From positions 7,287,533-7,351,532 of the forward strand of contig NC_085139.1 in the NCBI RefSeq assembly GCF_024139115.2: a stretch of DNA of 64,000 nt, given 5' to 3'. A program made the position numbers and the translations under genes. How positions within the stretch are numbered: the stretch's first letter is position 1; every line of letters starts with the position of its first letter. Source of the stretch: Armigeres subalbatus. Taxonomy: Eukaryota > Arthropoda > Insecta > Diptera > Culicidae. Positions 33,610-44,160 of this stretch are shown here, one piece after another. Below the pieces are notes generated by a model. It saw nothing but the letters and a program-made list of their open reading frames with translations. It was not told the origin of the DNA and made no database searches.

Positions 33610-33865
33610 CATGGTTTTCCGGCGAAACTGATCAGACTGATACGTGCAACGCTGGATGGCTCGAAATCAAGTATTCGGATTGCAGACGAAGTGTCAACAT
33701 CGTTTGATCGTGTTTGATTGAAGCAGGGTGATGCACTTTAGATTTCATTGTCCAACATTGCACTCGAGGGCGCTATTAGGAGATCTGGTGTGCAGAGGAA
33801 CGGCACTATCATCTCACGGTCGCATATGCTCCTGGGCTTTGCGGACGACATCGACCTCATTGAGC
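33610..33865 (+). pseudogene. Reverse transcriptase fragment of a second RTE-like lineage
   Basis: One frame reads GFPAKLIRLIRATLDG, LKQGDAL, SNIALEGAIRRSGVQ and LLGFADDIDLIEPK, with TGA and TAG stops inside. It stops exactly at a hairpin that begins at 33862. Confidence 0.8.
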
Positions 33866-33940
33866 CAAAAGTAGGAATATTGAAACCGCAGAGCATCATG
33901 AGATGATGCTCTACGGTTTCAATATTTCTACTTTTGGCTC
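33862..33940. repeat. Near-perfect hairpin with 38-bp arms
   Basis: GAGCCAAAAGTAGGAATATT and the following 18 bases recur inverted after a loop of GAG, with two mismatches. The left arm is also the end of the RT fragment, so the right arm is an inverted copy of coding sequence. Confidence 0.85.
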
Positions 33941-34092
33941 GATGTCCACGTAGCGTCTTTTCAACGCTGCGTGCACGTGACATTGAAAAGATATCGGACC
34001 ATTGTGCTCCAAAACGAATGGCGCTAAAAAATGTCATACTCGTGCAACCATTTCTCAAGCGATTGAAATTGAAATCGATAATCAGTTATAGA

Positions 34093-34545
34093 TATTATAA
34101 GGAAAAACGAGTTGTACAAACTCTTACAATTGCCGTGCGGTTGAATAACATCGAGGAAATTGAAGTCTTCGGTCAGAAGGTGAAGGATGTAACCAAGGGG
34201 TATGATTTACCGCAAAGTACTGTGTCAACAACCAACTACAAGAACAAGGAAAATAGGAGGGTAAAAGCCGAGAATGCCGGAAATCTTCGTAAAAAACGTA
34301 TGAAGTTAGTAGGTAACGATAAGTTGAAAGTGGCAATGCAGCTATTCGTTCGTCAAGCTAGGGAAAATAGCATACCGTCTTCCGCATCTATTTTTCGAGC
34401 AAAAGCTATCGAATTTGCTGATAAACTTAGATTAGTGAACTTCAAAGGAAGTGCTGGATTGGTCAGTAAGTTCTGCAATCGTCAGCGCATGTCATTCCGT
34501 AAGCTTGGAACTAACACGAACGAAAGCGAGAAGCTTCCATTGCTT
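34093..34545 (+). pseudogene. DNA-binding domain of a pogo/Tigger transposase
   Basis: The frame encodes a psq-type helix-turn-helix (KRVVQTLTIAVR to LPQSTVSTTNYKNKE) followed by a CENP-B type helix-turn-helix (LKVAMQLFVRQARENSIPSS to FKGSAGLVSKFCNRQRMSFR). This is the N-terminal half of Tigger transposases; the DDE catalytic half is absent. Confidence 0.7.
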
Positions 34546-34682
34546 GTTATTATTATCCTTTGTTTCAGGGTATATCGGAAATAACGGTTCTGGATACCAT
34601 CAACATTATATCCAAATCGAGAACTAATAATGTTAAATCAGAAACGATTTTACATTGTTTTAGAAAAGGGTTTTCCAAGACG

Positions 34683-34879
34683 ATTAGCCAAGGTACCATT
34701 TTTGCATTCGTATATCATTCGTATATCTTCGTGTTAAGATACTTTTATGCCCAGGGAAATCGAGACCATTTCCAATTTGAAAATTGTCTAGACCGGCACC
34801 GGGAATCGAACCCAGCCACCCTCAGCATGGTCTTGCTTTGTAGCTGCGCGTCTTACCGCTAGGCTGAGAAGGGCTCCAC
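34683..34879 (-). mobile_element. Feilai-type SINE, 3'-truncated
   Basis: On the minus strand it starts with the tRNA-like head (GGTAAGACGCGCAGC, GGTTCGATTCCCGGTGCCGG) and runs through the tRNA-unrelated body, but lacks the GAAGAA tail. Confidence 0.8.
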
Positions 34880-35012
34880 AATAGGATGGCTCAAATTAAT
34901 ATGGGAAAACTTTTTTCAATTTTTTTGATGGGCCGCCCTCTTATTCGGTTCTATTTGATGCTCTGATGCTCTGGACAAAATTTCAGCCGTATCGGTCAAC
35001 GTTTGGGCGATG

Positions 35013-35470
35013 CTAAACTCGTTGGAAGTTTATATGAAAAAAATGTATGCAGAAAATCATCCAAAAACAGTGAATTTCAGTTGGACGGCACTACTTACGA
35101 TGAAGAACTATGATACTCATTCAGATCTTGAAGAATTTAATACAGAATGTTATGCAGAAAACCGCGAGAAGATTAGAGTTTGCCCGGCTAAGTTATTAGC
35201 ATTTCTCTGAAGTGGGGTTTGAGCAAATTTCGTTTCTTTTACCTTTGAAAAGAAATAAATTCACCCCTACAACACTCCAGTAAAATGCTAATATCTTTGC
35301 CTAATAAACTCTAATCTTCTCTCGGTTTTCAGCATAACATTCTGTATTAAATTCTACAAGAACTGAATTAGTATCATGGTTCTTGATCGTAAATTGTGCC
35401 GTCCAACTGCAAATCACTGTTTTTGGATGTTTCTGCACACATTTTTGCATATAAACTTCCAACGAGTTTA
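35013..35470. repeat. Inverted-repeat element with about 205-bp arms
   Basis: TAAACTCGTTGGAAGTTTAT and the next 180 bp recur inverted at 35258-35470. The right arm ends at the Feilai SINE at 35471; the left side continues to about 34893 without a partner, so the SINE boundary has cut it. Confidence 0.75.
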
Positions 35471-35760
35471 GGGGCCCTCCTTAGCCGTGCGGTAAGACGC
35501 GCGGCTACAAAGCAAGACCATGCTGAGGGTGGCTGGGTTCGATTTCCGGTGCCGGTCTAGGCAATTTTCGGATTGGAAATTGTCTCGACTTCCCTGGGCA
35601 TAAAAGTATCATCGTGTTAGCCTCATGATATACGAATGCAAAAATGGTAACTTGGCTTAGAAACCTCGCAGTTAATAACTGTGGAAGTGCCTAATGAACA
35701 CTAAGCTGCGAGGCGGCTCTGTCCCAGTGTGGGGATGTAATGCCAATAAGAAGAAGAAGA
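35471..35760 (+). mobile_element. Feilai SINE, complete
   Basis: The 290-bp element has a tRNA-derived head with A and B boxes (TAGCCGTGCGGTAAGACG, GGTTCGATTTCC), a body, and an AATAAGAAGAAGAAGA tail. This is the abundant Aedes family transcribed by RNA polymerase III and supports the genus call. Confidence 0.9.
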
Positions 35761-35823
35761 CTATGTGTCTTTTGGCCTCCTATAAAAAGTTTGTTTATGG
35801 AGCAAACAGATAGGATTTACAAT

Positions 35824-35915
35824 AGACCTGATGTTGACACTTGAGCGGGGTATACACTCGAACAAACTTCATAATTTCTTAGGGGAGTTCATTTTGCATT
35901 GGTCTATAGGTGTAC
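35824..35915 (-). repeat. Dispersed short element, copy near 35.9 kb
   Basis: On the minus strand it shares GCAAAATGAACTCCCCTAAG and a CGCTCAAGTGTCAA block with 58583-58690. Confidence 0.7.
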
Positions 35916-36060
35916 GAGAAATACCGAAACAAAAAATCAATCAGCCTGTCCCATAAGTAATGGGACAGAATATACGGTAATGAGATTTTATTATGCAAAT
36001 CAACTAACATTTACATACACACATTTTTGTACACACCAAGTTTGAAAAAAAATCCCTATA

Positions 36061-36265
36061 GGGGAAGTGCACTTAGTGCCTAATTTGGATAAACCCTGAA
36101 AAATTCATATTTTTCCAAAATAATCGATCAGTTGAAAGCAGCGTTGAACCGTGAGGGATATATCTTTTGTTGGACCTAATAAAACCTTCGCGAATAGCTT
36201 TATTTTCGGAGTTATTCGCAAAATTGGTCAAATTATGAACATGGCCAAAACCGGTACAGTTCCCC
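36061..36265. mobile_element. MITE with GGGG ends and TA duplication
   Basis: GGGGAAGTGCAC at the left and the near complement GTACAGTTCCCC at the right enclose 205 bp between TA dinucleotides. Confidence 0.7.
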
Positions 36266-37202
36266 TATCGATGGTTCCTTCAATATCAAGTAAGGGAGAG
36301 TCCACTGGCGTCTTTCGAACATTGAAATGTAAAAAATATAATTTATATTGTAATGGCTGGTTCTATTACTGAAAACTAAATTTAGTCTTCATGAAAATAA
36401 CATTGTTTTAACTATTGTTTACCAGGTAGTAAATCGAGTAAATAAGTTTGATTATGCATGGGACGTACATGCATAAGTTTAAGCAGTGCTATTTCAGATT
36501 GCTTCGGTTTTTCATCTAAATGTTGTATAGCATGTTCCAGGCTCATTCATTGGACATTGAGAACAATCTGATTACTACTGGAAACATTACACGTTCCAGT
36601 TTGCTCTTTACCTCTGTTGCACATTCACTGCGCGAGTCCAGACCTGCCACACAGAACAACATCCGGAACACGTCGACCGGAAACGATTAGATCATATGTA
36701 GCTCACCAGTTTAGAAAGTGTACACTTGTTTGCATATTTTCCTGCTACGGTATAAATATTACCGATAATCGGTACCATTGCATTGACAGTGTCCAGTAAG
36801 TAATTATCCGGCCCGTTGTCGTCGTCACTAAACCGTTGGATTGATCGTTGTAATTGTTAGATTACGTGTGCAATCACTAAGGATGGCAGCTTTTAATTGC
36901 TTTGTTTGCATATGGTACATATTCTATATTCCGATAAGTTATAATATGAAGCAGCAGTTCAAAAAAGAAATAACGAACTATTATTTCTTGGCAATAAGAA
37001 AAGCTTGCAGGACTTTGCTTGGAAATTCCGAAGATTCAGTAGAATTTTCCGATTGATCCCCGAAACATCATGTTAAAACTCCAGAGAATATTTCGTGAGA
37101 TTACCAATTTTTCCTTGATAATTCCAAACCATTTCCCGTTGATATTTCGAAAAGCTCTTCGTAAAAACCACATTCTCGTTGAAATAGACTTGTTGAACGA
37201 AA
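36266..37202. other. Intronic sequence without a recognised gene
   Basis: A TATAAATA box at about 36752 is followed by a GTAAGT at about 36795, but no supporting coding exon follows. A small frame at 36883-37056 has no domain. Confidence 0.35.
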
Positions 37203-37345
37203 AAGGGTCGTTTGGCAGAAAGCCATTTAGCCGAAGACCACAAGGCCGAAAATTGTTTGGCTGAATATGTCCGAAAACCCAATTGACCGCAGTCCATCTA
37301 GTCTAAAGTTAATTGGCCAAAAATGTCATTTGGTCAAACAGTTAC
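37203..37345. repeat. Repeated-phrase array of the GGCCGAAA type
   Basis: Irregular phrases such as CATTTAGCCGAAGACC, AAGGCCGAAAATTG and TTTGGCTGAATATGTCCGAA repeat over 140 bp. It abuts the broken end of the Juan-like LINE. Confidence 0.6.
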
Positions 37346-37349
37346 TTTA

Positions 37350-37681
37350 GGCTGACGTTTCAGTTATAATGGCAATGTGCACATTATGAACTGATAGGAA
37401 GTTGAATAATTCATCCTCTTTACCCTTTAAAGAGCGGGCATTCCAATTTAAAATGTTCAAAGAATTATTTGGATCCATTAAAACGAAGTCCAATAACAAT
37501 TTATTGAGTAAATTTGATACCAACCTGAACAGCTTCAGTTTTGGTATTTGCTGTGAACATTGCATCAAGCATGTGATGCAATTGTTCATTTAGAAAATCA
37601 AAATCGGAAGCAGAGATGCTACCTGAGTAGTCAGAACGAACGTTATTTTCCGTTGAAGAATGGGTATGAAAATCATTAATA
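37350..37681 (-). pseudogene. Juan-like LINE: end of ORF1 and start of ORF2
   Basis: On the minus strand the ORF1 C-terminus (DFDFLNEQLHHMLDAMF) continues directly from 44695 once the BEL element is removed. ORF2 opens with MDPNNSLNILNWNARSLKGK and IAIITET, the first strands of the Jockey-clade endonuclease, then stops. Everything 3' of this is missing. Confidence 0.8.
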
Positions 37682-37686
37682 GTTGG

Positions 37687-38215
37687 TGTTCGGACGGTCG
37701 GATTTTAAACGGAACCGTTTTTGAGAATCAACCTTTGAAAGGATGATCAAAAATTTTAGTTTGTTCTTCTCCTTTAACTTCCGTCTCAATCGTCCACGTA
37801 GACTTGTCTGCCTGCTCTACTCGCTTTCTGTGTCGTTCGTCTAATTGTCGTCTAAAAGTCCGTGGGCTGTCTTCGATAGTTTGAGCACCACTGTACTGTC
37901 CTGCGTCAGAGTGTACTTAATTGTTATCTGCTGACCAAACTCCACGTAATTCACTCTACCTCAAATACAATCTAGATTTATTCACCGTTCAACTCTCCTC
38001 TTGCAATACAATTTTCTTCGATTCGCTACTAATTCTGTTTACTCAACTTCGGCCATTTGTTTATATTTTCCCTTTTTCCCCTTTCTGTATATGTTTATCC
38101 CTCGCTTTAATTTTATCACTCACTCTCACCATCATATCCGCTGTGAACTGACATTTGCCTAATCGGCCAAATATTGGTTGTGATGCGGCTGCGTCTGGGC
38201 AGGGTTGCCAGAACA
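37687..38215 (-). repeat. 3' LTR of the BEL/Pao element
   Basis: The LTR is 529 bp, TG to CA on either strand, with near-perfect identity to 44161-44689, including a 76-codon antisense open frame present in both. Confidence 0.9.
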
Positions 38216-38975
38216 TTCCCCGGCCCGTAACTCTGCCCCGGAGGCCACTTCCGGCTCAGGGTTACCTTCCTCAACTTCTATCACGGCCAGCCTCGCTGAC
38301 GCTCGCTTATACCTTCCGGTGCTAGTACGCACCCACGCTTGACGGACCCTTCCGTCTCCGGACACTATGGGTTCTTCTACCACTCCACGAACCCAACACT
38401 TACGGTTGGTACCATCTACGATATACACCAAATCTCCTGCTTGCAACGGTCTTGATTCGCCGAACCACTTGGACCTCCGGTTCAGCAAAGGCACGTACTC
38501 CTTGATCCATCTATCCCACATCACGCTGGCTATTTGCTGGGACCGCTGGAAGGCGTCCCGGAGAGCCACTGCCGGATTGGGTGGCGGCGGTGTACCGCTT
38601 GGCTGATTCGGTGACCCACCCCTCAAGAAGTGGTTTGGGGTTAGTGCTTCTGCCTCGTTGTTCTGTTGCGACACGTAGGTGAGGGGACGAGAATTGACGA
38701 TGTCCTCAGCCTCAACGATTACCGTCTGCAAGATCTCGTCCGTCAGTCGCCTTCCATCGTTCAACGCTGTTAACGCCTCCTTCACGGAACGTACCAACCG
38801 CTCCCAGACGCCCCCCATATGAGGCGCAGCGGGAGGATTGAACGTCCACCTCGTCCTTGCATTCGTCAGCTGGTCTGCACAGTCATCTCTGATGCCCTGT
38901 ACAACCTCTACTACTTCCTTGCTTGCTCCTCGCAGATTCGTCCCGTTGTCGGAGAAGAATTCAATCGGCCAGCCC
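38159..38975 (-). CDS. BEL integrase C-terminal half and Pao C-terminal domain
   Basis: After the frameshift the integrase core continues: FFSDNGTNLRGASKEV holds the second aspartate and GGVWERLVRSVKEAL the glutamate region. A Pao-type C-terminal domain follows (NHFLRGG, WDRWIKEYVPLLNRR, GDLVYIVDG). The frame runs into the 3' LTR. Confidence 0.8.
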
Positions 38976-40473
38976 GGCGACCGATAAACCGGTGTATCGC
39001 CATCAAACAGGACTGTGTTGTCAATCCGTGGGCTACCTCCAAATGTACCGCTCGTATCACCATGCATGTGAACAGCGCTATCCAACGTTTCTCTGTTCGA
39101 CGCCCTACAGTCACGTCAAACGGCCCCAGATAATCGACGCCCACGTAGCTAAATGGCCGAAGATTCGGCGTAATGCGCTGCACTGGTAGTGGAGCCATCC
39201 GTGGAGCATGGGGACGACAGCGATGTACTTTACACCAGACGCAGGCCGCCGACACTTTTCTCACCACTGCATCTACATGCGGAATGTAGTACAGCTGCCG
39301 CAACTCGTTTTTAACCGCCTGGCGGTATCCATGGCCACTCCTCTCATGGTAATGTTGGACTATCAGCTTCGTAATTCTGTGGTCGTTCGGAAGAATGACT
39401 GGGAACCGCAAGTCGAACGGTAGAAACTCTGCCCGCTCCACGCGGCCCTCCATTCTGATCAAGCCATACTCATCTACCAGCGGGGTCAACTTGTATAGCG
39501 GACTAGACTTCTCAAGTGCCATCCACTGGCTCGCCGGACGATCTTTGTTCCTCAACAGCACCTTCAGCTCATCGATAAAACTCTCCGACTGCGCTACCTT
39601 CAGCAAGCATCGCTCTGCTTGCTCGTACTCCTTCTGCTGTAGTGGTAGTCGAACCGACGCACCCGCATTTGATATATGCGACTTCAGCTGACCTTTCGTT
39701 GCTCGCAACGTTTCTATCGGCAGTTTCCCTTTTTTTCGTCTACAGTTCGTCACAAATCGAAACACGCACGCTATCGTTCGGACCAGGATCGTCCACTTCG
39801 AGAAGCGGTTCGCGTCTACAAGAACCGCCGGTATCTTGACGTCGTGTAGCAACAGATGAACCCGAAGTTCCTCAGTCGTATTAGCCGGCGGCAAACTCTT
39901 CCTCGGCCAATTTTCCTCCCGGTCGTACAGAAACTGTGGGCCTCGTACCCACGGACCACTCGGATGTAGATCTGGATCCTTTCCCCACTTCGTCAGCAGG
40001 TCTGCAACGTTCAGCCTTGTCGGAACCCACCGCCAGTCTGCTAGTCTCGTCAAGCTCAGGATCTCTCCGATGCGGAAACCAACGAACTGTTTATAGCGGC
40101 GCTGGTCGGATCTAATCCACGATAGTACCACCTCTGCATCTATCCAAATTACCACTTTGCTAATGGATATGCTGTGGTTTTCGCGCACCGTATGTGACAT
40201 CCGTGCACTCAGTACCGCCGCCAGAAGCTCCAGGCGCGGAATTGACACTTGTTTCAAGGGAGCAACTTTCGCCCGGCTCATCACTAGCGTGCATTTCACC
40301 TCTCCACGCACCATGGCACGAAAATATGCCACACATCCATACCCCGTCTCACCCGCGTCCGCAAATATATGCAGCTGTACGTCCCGGATTTCATCGGACC
40401 TCGCAGTGCCGAAGTAGCTGCGCGACAACTTAAATGCCTGGACATTCGCCAACATGCTCGTCCACCGCGTCCA
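38976..40473 (-). CDS. BEL RNase H and integrase N-terminal half
   Basis: The frame is the same as the preceding one after the TAG. RNase H motifs are HIFADAGETGYGCVAYF, IPRLELLAA and VVIWIDAEVVLSWI. The integrase zinc module is the HERSGHG histidine and VSAACVWCKVHRC. The catalytic core opens with YVGVDYLGPF. The frame is lost by an apparent one-base deletion near 38972-38976, just before the second catalytic aspartate. Confidence 0.8.
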
Positions 40474-43400
40474 CTATTTGTATGATAGGTCATCTACCGC
40501 ATCATCCCACTGGCATCCTGTTCTCCACAGATCTTGCACCAGCATTTTACCCAGGATGGTAACTGGAGCTAGGAATCCGGCCGGATCAAACTGTGCCATG
40601 ACTATGCTGAGTACAATCCGCTTGGTGGGACGTTCTTCTCCTCGGAGGACTTTGGAACACTCGAACTTCGAAGCGGTCTCAAAACAGAAGACGTCTTCTA
40701 TCGTATCCCATACTACGCCCAGCACACGTTCATACTCTGCAGCCTTATTTTCGCTAAAGTGTACTGCCGACTCACCGCTTTGCTCGCCAACCGCCTGCAG
40801 GAACACATTGGAGTTAGACACCCAGTTCCTAATTCGAAAACCGCCACACGAATGAACATATCTCACTTCGTTGGCTCTCTTGATCGCTTCTTCCACGGTG
40901 TCCACACTGTCGTAGTAATCGTCCACGTAATGACGTTTGACTATTGCATCTGCTGCTTCCGGGTACCTCTTCGCAAATTGCTTCGCATTGACGTTCTTCA
41001 CATACTGCGCTGAACTGGGCGAACACGTGGATCCGAAAGTCGCCACGTCCATCACGAATATCTGTGGAGCCTCTTCGCTACCTGACCTAAACAGGAATCG
41101 CTGCGCCTGCTTGTCCTCCGATCTGATGCGGATTTGGTGATACATTTCCTGGATGTCGCCTCCAAAGGCGATCGGGCGTTCTCGGAAATGGCAGATCACT
41201 CGCGGAAGGGGAACTAACATATCCGGACCTTTGAGCAGCTCGGAATTCAGGGAAATGCCATTCACTGATGCTGCTGCATCCCATACCAGGCGCACTTTGC
41301 CTGGCTTTCGTGGGTTCACCACGACGTTGAGGGGCAGGTACCACACAGCAGATTGAGCTGTCTCCATCAACTCTACGTCGGTTACTTTGTGCGCGTATCC
41401 TTTCTGCTGGTACTCCTCGATCTGCCGACACACATTCTCCTTCAGCGCTGGATTCCTTTCTAATTTCCGATCGAGTGCATGCATTCTTCGCATAGCCATT
41501 GGGTAGCTATCGGGGAATTTCCGGACATCGCTGCGCCACAACAGTCCAGTTTCGAACCGATGGCCCACTCGCTGTGTTGTCGCCTCCAGGATCTCCCTAG
41601 CCCGCTTCTCTTCCAACGGTTCTGGCACAGCGAACAATGCACCCGCTGTTTCTTCCAGCACATACTGCTCCCGCATCAAATCATGGAGCTCCTGATTGCT
41701 CACCGTCGCGATAGAATGAAGATTCAGGTATGTATGAACGCTGGCTCTACGTTTTTCGGACCCATATATTGTCCAACCCATCTTCGATCGCACGGCGATC
41801 GGTTCGTTCGGTCTACCAACACGTGACTCCAGCGGCGCAAACAGGTGTAGGTTATCCAAACCGATGAGGATGGTCGGCACCCCGGACGGAAAATCTTTCA
41901 CTGGCACGCCCACAAGATGTGTGTACCGCTTCACTACCTCTGCGTATCGAACATTCTGTTTGGGTAACTGCAACTCCGATACTGTCCGAGTGTTGAACAG
42001 CGGAAACTTCTCCTTCGAGCCCTTTGCTGCCACCATCATCTCTACGCAGCGGGACTCGTTTTCGAACCGGTTGATGTTCCCGGTCCACGTTACTATCAAC
42101 GGCTCCAGTGAACCTTCAGCTTTCAATCGTTTGGCTACCACATCATCGACCAAAGTCGCAGATGACCCTTCATCCAGGAACGCGACGGTGTCGTATTGAC
42201 GCTTGCCGACGTGTAGCGTTACCGGCATCATACGGAAAATCACTGTGCAGTCGGATATCGCTTTCTGCAATTGCACAGATCTTTCCACGCGATGTAACAG
42301 AGGATGATGGTTTCCTTGACAACCTCGCACCACGCACCGGATCTTCGACGAGCAGCGACTATTACCATGTTTGTTTAGGCAGATTCCACACAGTTTCTGC
42401 CTCTCCACTTCTCTAAGCCTTTCGGCGATATTCATTCGCCGGAACTCATCGCAATTTCTGATCAAATGATCCGTCCGCTCACAGATCCAGCACGGCCGAC
42501 TGACTGCCTCGATCCGCGATCCTTCGCTCCACTTCTGTGCAAATTCATGCATATGCACAAACTCCTTCTTCCTAGGATTCTCTCTCCCAGGACGCGCTCG
42601 CTCGTTCACTGACAACATTGTGAACTCCGTAACCTCGGACACATCCGAAACGATTTCGGTGGTGAAGTTCGAGAACATCCTTAGTGGACTGTCAATTTTT
42701 CCACGCTTGAAACGGACCCAGTCCAGCTTATAGCTTGGTGGTAGCTTTTCCACCAACTCCTGTACCAGCATCGGGTTGTTCAGGTGGTCTCTGAGCTGTG
42801 CAGCTTCAAGATGATCGCACAGTTGCTTCACCGTAATCCCGAAGTTGATGAAGGTCTCCAGCCGATCTCCTCTCGGCGCAGGAGAATTCCTCACTTTTGT
42901 CAGCAGCGTCTTCAACAACTTTTCCGGCCTTCCGAAAAGATTCCTCAAATCGCAAATAACATCCGGAACCGAATCCGGCAGCACTAGCCGACTCCTGACT
43001 GCCTCGAGTGCGTCTCCCTGTAGACAGTCCTGCAGCCGCTTCAAGTTCTCCAAGTTCGTGAACCCGCACGCCGCCGTCGTGTGCTCGAAGCTACTGATAA
43101 ACAGCGGCCAGACTTCCGGCTCTCCACGAAACTTCGGAAGGTACTGGGACACCGCTTTCCGAGCGGCTAGCTGCTGTTTCGAGATATGGCCAATATCACG
43201 CCCCGGCCCGTCGGAATCATGACTACTCTGCATGCTGCCATACCGGCTCTGACTGTGACGTCTTTTCGCTGGATAATCCAACGACTCGCTGCTTTCGTCT
43301 TCGCTGGACTCTGGCTCGTTCTCGACGATTTCAGGCACTTCCTTTACCGGTTTCATCGACTTCGTTTTGTTCGCCTTGATAACCACTCCTGCTCCCAGTG

Positions 43401-43902
43401 GAACTCCACCTTTCGGAAAAGCTCCCCTGACATCCGAGACCGACTGCTGCGTGTTTGTCTTCCTTGACTGTTGCAGCCACTCCTCTACCGCCTGGTCCGG
43501 TTCACTCTTCGACCTCCCACCGACAGCACCATCTTCGTCCTTGGACGCATTCACCCTCTTGACGCTGTTGTCGAATTTCTTCCGGATCGCGTCTCGCTTC
43601 TCCAAAAATTCCTTCTCCGCAGCCAGTTGAGCGTCCAACATCTCCTGTTCTTGCTGCAACTGCTGCTCTTCTATCTCGCGTTGTACTTGGAGCTCCAGTT
43701 CCCGCATTTCTCGTTCTTGCCTCAGCTGTTCCTGCTTCCACGCTTTCTGCCTGGCGAGTAGCTTCTTCCGCGCCTCCATCTGCTTTGCAAAGGCCTTCTC
43801 CTTGGCGAGTTGTTCCTCTTCCAACTGCTTCTCAGCCGGATCTGCATCGGAACCAACTCTGATCGGACCCTCCATCGCCTTTTTGGCCGGTCTTCTTGCC
43901 AC
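40474..43902 (-). CDS. BEL gag-protease-RT, large open frame
   Basis: The frame has 1142 codons. Residues about 20-110 form a long charged coiled coil rich in E, Q and R. A capsid region follows (LPKFRGEPEVWPLFISSF, typical of Pao gag), then knuckles CWICERTDHLIRNC and CGICLNKHGNSRC with a further cysteine-histidine cluster. The protease has AFLDEGSSATLVD, and the RT has YVDDYYDS as its catalytic box. The frame starts on a GTG codon only because of the upstream frameshift, and it ends at an in-frame TAG at 40474-40476 inside the RT-RNase H linker. It continues in the same frame beyond the stop. Confidence 0.85.
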   Translation of the reverse strand: MARRPAKKAMEGPIRVGSDADPAEKQLEEEQLAKEKAFAKQMEARKKLLARQKAWKQEQLRQEREMRELELQVQREIEEQQLQQEQEMLDAQLAAEKEFLEKRDAIRKKFDNSVKRVNASKDEDGAVGGRSKSEPDQAVEEWLQQSRKTNTQQSVSDVRGAFPKGGVPLGAGVVIKANKTKSMKPVKEVPEIVENEPESSEDESSESLDYPAKRRHSQSRYGSMQSSHDSDGPGRDIGHISKQQLAARKAVSQYLPKFRGEPEVWPLFISSFEHTTAACGFTNLENLKRLQDCLQGDALEAVRSRLVLPDSVPDVICDLRNLFGRPEKLLKTLLTKVRNSPAPRGDRLETFINFGITVKQLCDHLEAAQLRDHLNNPMLVQELVEKLPPSYKLDWVRFKRGKIDSPLRMFSNFTTEIVSDVSEVTEFTMLSVNERARPGRENPRKKEFVHMHEFAQKWSEGSRIEAVSRPCWICERTDHLIRNCDEFRRMNIAERLREVERQKLCGICLNKHGNSRCSSKIRCVVRGCQGNHHPLLHRVERSVQLQKAISDCTVIFRMMPVTLHVGKRQYDTVAFLDEGSSATLVDDVVAKRLKAEGSLEPLIVTWTGNINRFENESRCVEMMVAAKGSKEKFPLFNTRTVSELQLPKQNVRYAEVVKRYTHLVGVPVKDFPSGVPTILIGLDNLHLFAPLESRVGRPNEPIAVRSKMGWTIYGSEKRRASVHTYLNLHSIATVSNQELHDLMREQYVLEETAGALFAVPEPLEEKRAREILEATTQRVGHRFETGLLWRSDVRKFPDSYPMAMRRMHALDRKLERNPALKENVCRQIEEYQQKGYAHKVTDVELMETAQSAVWYLPLNVVVNPRKPGKVRLVWDAAASVNGISLNSELLKGPDMLVPLPRVICHFRERPIAFGGDIQEMYHQIRIRSEDKQAQRFLFRSGSEEAPQIFVMDVATFGSTCSPSSAQYVKNVNAKQFAKRYPEAADAIVKRHYVDDYYDSVDTVEEAIKRANEVRYVHSCGGFRIRNWVSNSNVFLQAVGEQSGESAVHFSENKAAEYERVLGVVWDTIEDVFCFETASKFECSKVLRGEERPTKRIVLSIVMAQFDPAGFLAPVTILGKMLVQDLWRTGCQWDDAVDDLSYK

Positions 43903-44128
43903 CTCGCGTCTTGCTTCTCGTGTCCGGAACCTTCAGCTGCTGCGCACTAGCGGAAACACACACTTGACAGCGCCAATCGGCTTTCACAACCTCCTGGTCT
44001 ACGCCAGCGCAGGAGAAATGAGCCCATTGCCTACATTTCCCACATTGGACCCAATCCACATCCTCCGACATCGACTCCGACATTGAGCAGAACAAACATT
44101 GCTCATTTTTCGAAGGAGAGGAAGCCAT
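43903..44128 (-). CDS. Start of BEL gag with a PHD-type zinc finger
   Basis: An ATG at 44128 opens MASSPSKNEQCLFCSMS. Ligands follow in C4-H-C3 order: C..C, then CGKC, then H..C in WAHFSC, then CQVC, with the W before the last pair that PHD fingers have. PHD fingers usually bind histone H3 tails, so the gag could contact chromatin; that is inference. A frameshift near 43900 separates it from the rest of gag. Confidence 0.7.
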
Positions 44129-44160
44129 TCCGAAGTAATCCAATCTAAAATTTTTGATTT

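Noticed and set aside
35471..35560. Possible tRNA gene
   Set aside because: The A and B boxes belong to the head of a Feilai SINE; the sequence continues into the SINE body and tail.
36883..37056. Small ATG-started frame after a TATA-like box and GTAAGT
   Set aside because: No domain, no clear acceptor, A+T-biased composition; chance is more likely.
37921..38151. 76-codon frame present twice (also at 44395-44625)
   Set aside because: It lies in the two BEL LTRs on the antisense strand and is duplicated only because the LTRs are.
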